From Verrucomicrobiaceae bacterium (GTDB taxonomy: Bacteria > Verrucomicrobiota > Verrucomicrobiae > Verrucomicrobiales > Akkermansiaceae), in assembly GCA_947372405.1 (NCBI GenBank), contig CANBTO010000045.1, positions 1-15,885 on the forward strand: DNA of 15,885 nt, in the 5' to 3' direction. A model generated the notes under the pieces. That model was given only the letters and a program-made list of their open reading frames with translations. It did no database searches and was not told the origin of the DNA. Each line of letters begins with the position of its first letter. Positions within the stretch are counted from its first letter, which is position 1. Below are positions 12,972 through 15,885 of the stretch, in pieces. A program made the position numbers and the translations under genes.

Positions 12972-15885
12972 TCACTCGATCTTGAGCTGGATGTCCTCGG
13001 AGTTGCCGCGCAGCTCCGGCGCATACATGGCCTTGGCGGTGGCGGGCAGGGCCTTGTAGGTTCCCGGTGCCTCGGCACGGAGTTGGTAGCGCAGCGTCTG
13101 GGTGCCGCGTGGCAGCGCGCGGATGAAGAAATCCACCGTCTGGTCGCGCGGCTCCATGTAGGCGCTCATTCCACCGTCTCCCGAGATGTATCCGCTGAGT
13201 GAATCAAGCGCTTCAAAGCCAGCGGCCTTGGCGTCGGAGAAGAGCAGGTATTCGTAGTCGTTCTTGCTTTCAAGCACGAGCTCCACCTCGATGCGATCGC
13301 CGGATTTCAACGACGCTCCATCGGTGAGAGGTTCGCGGCGGAAACGTTCGACGCGTTGTTTGGCGATCAAGCCGGTGGCGTCGGGAACTTCGGTTTCCTT
13401 GTCGAGCGCGACGAGTTTGGATACATGGCGCTGCACTTTCACTTCGAGCCCGGCGGCGCGGAGCTTGTCCTCCAGCGTGAAGACTTCGAGGTAGGCGTTC
13501 ACATAAAGCGTGCCCTTGCCGGATTTTTTCAACTCCACCACGTGCTTGCCGCTGGTGACGGCCTCGCCTGATAGAAACGCGGTGCCATCGAAGGTGAAGA
13601 GGTTGTCGCGGTTGATGGTCACTTTGTTGAGGGTTTTGCCATCGAGTGCAACTTCCACATCCATTTCCGGCGCGTCCTCGCCGCTGGCTTTGAAATACGC
13701 AGCGATGGATTCGATGGCATAGGCCGTGTCCCGCGTGGATTCCCAGTAGGTAGCGTTCTTGCGGTTGTTCACCATGTATTTCACCAGTCCGCGCGTGTCC
13801 GGGTCGTTCGGTTTCACGGCGGCGAGCAGCTTGAGATACCATGCGTGCGCCTCCACCTGGCTGCCATACCAGCACCACCAATAGTTGGTGTTTTCGAGTT
13901 CGAGATAGGCCGTCTGGTTCTCGGCATCGCGTTTGAGGTATTGGGAAACCATCTTCATCAACTCGTCGCGGCGCGCCTCATCGCCCTTGCGGTGATGTTC
14001 CAGCCCGACGAGGCATTTGGCATAAACCGGCAGTTCGACGCGGTCCCGATAGAGGAATGCGAGCATCGGCTCGGAATCACGTTGCGCCTCACCGAGGATC
14101 ATGCGGATGAAGGCGTCGATGGCATCGCATTCGGATTTTTCGTAACGATTGTCATACTTGATCTTGCCGCCCGCCTTGCGGATCGCCTCGCGCTCGACGT
14201 GGAGCTGCAATGCGGCTACCTGTTTCCTCTCATAGACCGTCAACCAGCCGATGCCGGAGTTGAGCATGCGTTCCGGAATCTCCGCGCCGTTTTGTTTGGC
14301 GATGAGCAAGCCATGCACGACGACCGCCGTGGTGTGCGGATAAGAATATTCACCGTGGCCGGAGAACCATCCCCAACCGCCATCGGAGTTCTGCATGGCC
14401 ATCAGCTTGTCCACTCCGGCGGCAACCATCTTGTGCATCTCGTCCTCATCGAAGACCGGGTTCTCCTTCCATTGTTTCCACTGCGCGGCACGGTCCGCGG
14501 CGTTGCCGAGTTCCTGCGGATTGAGATTCGTCCGCTTGGCCTTGACCTCGGCGAGGTTGATCTTGAGATCCTTCAACATGCGCTGCGCGATCACGGCCGG
14601 CACGAAGCGGTTGAGCGTCTGCTCGGTGCAGCCATAGGGATAACTCACGAGATAGGGAATCGCATCCACCACCGCGCCGGCAATGGTCGGCGAAAATCTA
14701 ACCGTGAGCTTCGATTGATCAGGGCGGCGTTGTTCCGGCACTTCCATCAGGATGCGCGCCGAGTCCTGGCCCGGCTCCACCGCGCGGCTCCATGCGTCCT
14801 GGCGGGACATGCCGTGCACGAGCACCGGCAGCTTGCGCTCCACGGCGTCGCCATCGTCACCGGCATCGGCGCGCATGCGCAGCGTCGCCTCGCCTTCATT
14901 GAGCGCCTTGACCCGCCAATCGACACGGCTTTCCCCGCGCGCCGCGATTTCCACCGTCTTCGCCGAGCCGTCGATGGCTTCGAGGTTCTTGCCATCGAGT
15001 TCTAGCGAAACCTTGACCGACTTCGGCGCGTCGTGGTCGTTGTGGACGACGGCGCTGAACACCGCCTCATCGCGCTCAACGAGGAAACGCGGCGCTTCCA
15101 GACGGACTAACAGTTCCTTCGAGGTGATGATCTCCGTGCTGCCCTCGCCGACCCGTGTGCCGGAAACCAGTGTCCAGACGCGGGCCTTCCATGTCGTTAG
15201 ATTGTCGGGGAACTCCAGCGAGATCTCGGCGTGGCCTTCGGCGTCGGTCTGGATCGCACCGGACCACTTGAGCAGGTCCGCGAAGTCCTTGCGGACGAGA
15301 ATGGGCGCGGGTACGGGTGCGCCATTGGGGTTGTTGAGGATAGCGTCGATGCTGTTGCGCGAGTTAGCTGCGTCACCACTGCGGTTTCCAGCGGTAACGA
15401 TCCCTGAGACAGACTTCGTCGATGCTTCGGATGCAGCCATCGCCATAGGAGCAGGCATTACAGCACCACCCACGCCATCGGATTCCGACATGATCCCCGT
15501 GAACGTCATTATTTTTCCACCACCACGTCCAAATCCAGCGCCACCCCATCCCATGGAGTATGAACCATCGTCACCAAACTGACCAAGAGACTGCATGCCG
15601 GTCACTTTCGGGCGCAGAAGGTTGCCCGGACAAAACGGCAGCGAGTTGCCCTTGGAATTGGCGGAATAACTGTTCTTCCACTTCCAGAAATTCTCATGGA
15701 TCGGGCCGACGTTCGAGCCGTGAGTGATGGCTTCGAGCGACTTGTCATACACCGCAAGCACGGCGGTGCCGGTGACCGGTTTGCCATCGGCGTCTTTCAG
15801 GGTGACGCGCAGGCTGGATTTCTCCTGCGGCTTCACCTTGCTCTTCGCCGGTTCCAGCGTGACTTCGATCATCTTGCTGACCGGA
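12972..15885 (-). CDS. Alpha-2-macroglobulin family protein, C-terminal part
   Basis: The frame is open to the right edge, so the N-terminus lies outside. About 970 residues are visible; numbering here starts from the methionine at 15872. The order is a macroglobulin-type beta domain (1-50), a Gly/Ala/Met-rich low-complexity stretch (about 98-180), and the A2M core domain (about 190-240, with KDFADLLKWSG and FPDNLTTWKARVW). The thioester motif YGCTEQTLNRF follows, with C415 and Q418 (codons 14619-14630). After it comes an alpha/alpha-barrel-like helical region (about 450-720, including NSDGGWGWFSG and AYAIESIAAY) and a receptor-binding-type beta domain to residue 966. Bacterial members are periplasmic or surface protease traps that covalently bind attackers through the thioester. 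The intact CxEQ suggests it is active. A penicillin-binding protein partner gene, common next to short bacterial A2M genes, is not in the window. Signal peptide and lipobox cannot be judged. Confidence 0.88.
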   Translation of the reverse strand, partial: PVSKMIEVTLEPAKSKVKPQEKSSLRVTLKDADGKPVTGTAVLAVYDKSLEAITHGSNVGPIHENFWKWKNSYSANSKGNSLPFCPGNLLRPKVTGMQSLGQFGDDGSYSMGWGGAGFGRGGGKIMTFTGIMSESDGVGGAVMPAPMAMAASEASTKSVSGIVTAGNRSGDAANSRNSIDAILNNPNGAPVPAPILVRKDFADLLKWSGAIQTDAEGHAEISLEFPDNLTTWKARVWTLVSGTRVGEGSTEIITSKELLVRLEAPRFLVERDEAVFSAVVHNDHDAPKSVKVSLELDGKNLEAIDGSAKTVEIAARGESRVDWRVKALNEGEATLRMRADAGDDGDAVERKLPVLVHGMSRQDAWSRAVEPGQDSARILMEVPEQRRPDQSKLTVRFSPTIAGAVVDAIPYLVSYPYGCTEQTLNRFVPAVIAQRMLKDLKINLAEVKAKRTNLNPQELGNAADRAAQWKQWKENPVFDEDEMHKMVAAGVDKLMAMQNSDGGWGWFSGHGEYSYPHTTAVVVHGLLIAKQNGAEIPERMLNSGIGWLTVYERKQVAALQLHVEREAIRKAGGKIKYDNRYEKSECDAIDAFIRMILGEAQRDSEPMLAFLYRDRVELPVYAKCLVGLEHHRKGDEARRDELMKMVSQYLKRDAENQTAYLELENTNYWWCWYGSQVEAHAWYLKLLAAVKPNDPDTRGLVKYMVNNRKNATYWESTRDTAYAIESIAAYFKASGEDAPEMDVEVALDGKTLNKVTINRDNLFTFDGTAFLSGEAVTSGKHVVELKKSGKGTLYVNAYLEVFTLEDKLRAAGLEVKVQRHVSKLVALDKETEVPDATGLIAKQRVERFRREPLTDGASLKSGDRIEVELVLESKNDYEYLLFSDAKAAGFEALDSLSGYISGDGGMSAYMEPRDQTVDFFIRALPRGTQTLRYQLRAEAPGTYKALPATAKAMYAPELRGNSEDIQLKIE

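Noticed and set aside
13845..15005. 386-codon open frame on the plus strand opposite the A2M gene
   Set aside because: Histidine/arginine/leucine-rich shadow without domain motifs; the minus-strand frame has the A2M core and thioester motif.

Overview
The window is a GC-rich bacterial chromosome segment dominated by the second half of a respiratory complex I (NADH:quinone oxidoreductase) operon. Two PEP-CTERM proteins at the left edge, Shine-Dalgarno-poor gene starts, heptameric tandem repeats between genes, and resident four-helix-bundle (S23-type) and ORF6N genes together suggest a Verrucomicrobia-type (PVC) bacterium. This placement is inferred from gene content, not from a marker gene.

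Layout. Positions 1-600 hold the 3' end of one PEP-CTERM surface protein (+) and a convergent, very small PEP-CTERM protein (-). Positions 600-933 are a gene-free divergent region with several short palindromes, and it leads into nuoG. From 934 to 11419 the + strand reads nuoG, a four-helix-bundle gene, nuoH, nuoI, nuoJ, nuoK, nuoL, an ORF6N gene, nuoM and nuoN. nuoA-F are not next to nuoG, so the complex I genes are split. After a 116-bp gap comes a soluble pyridine nucleotide transhydrogenase gene (sthA-like, +). It converges with a large alpha-2-macroglobulin-family gene (-) that runs off the right edge.

How the genes work together. NuoG and NuoI carry the iron-sulfur wiring. NuoH forms the quinone-proximal membrane module, and NuoJ, K, L, M and N form the proton-pumping arm. 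SthA would balance NADH and NADPH, which fits a redox neighbourhood. The alpha-2-macroglobulin protein is probably an unrelated cell-envelope protein.

Most unusual features. The four-helix-bundle gene sits between nuoG and nuoH, bounded by near-perfect inverted repeats made of 7-bp units. The stop codons of both nuoG and the inserted gene lie inside those repeats. A gene-less pair of similar arms lies before nuoJ. Other heptamer tandem repeats fill the nuoJ-nuoK and nuoK-nuoL gaps, a nonamer repeat fills the nuoM-nuoN gap, and one heptamer repeat lies in frame inside nuoN. This looks like a gene cassette with repeat termini, reminiscent of rRNA intervening sequences that encode S23 proteins, plus miniature relatives. 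In addition, NuoM lacks the TM7 lysine and the usual KR-LAYSS segment that NuoL and NuoN keep, NuoG is short and lacks the N7 cluster ligands, and NuoH has an extra C-terminal membrane segment.
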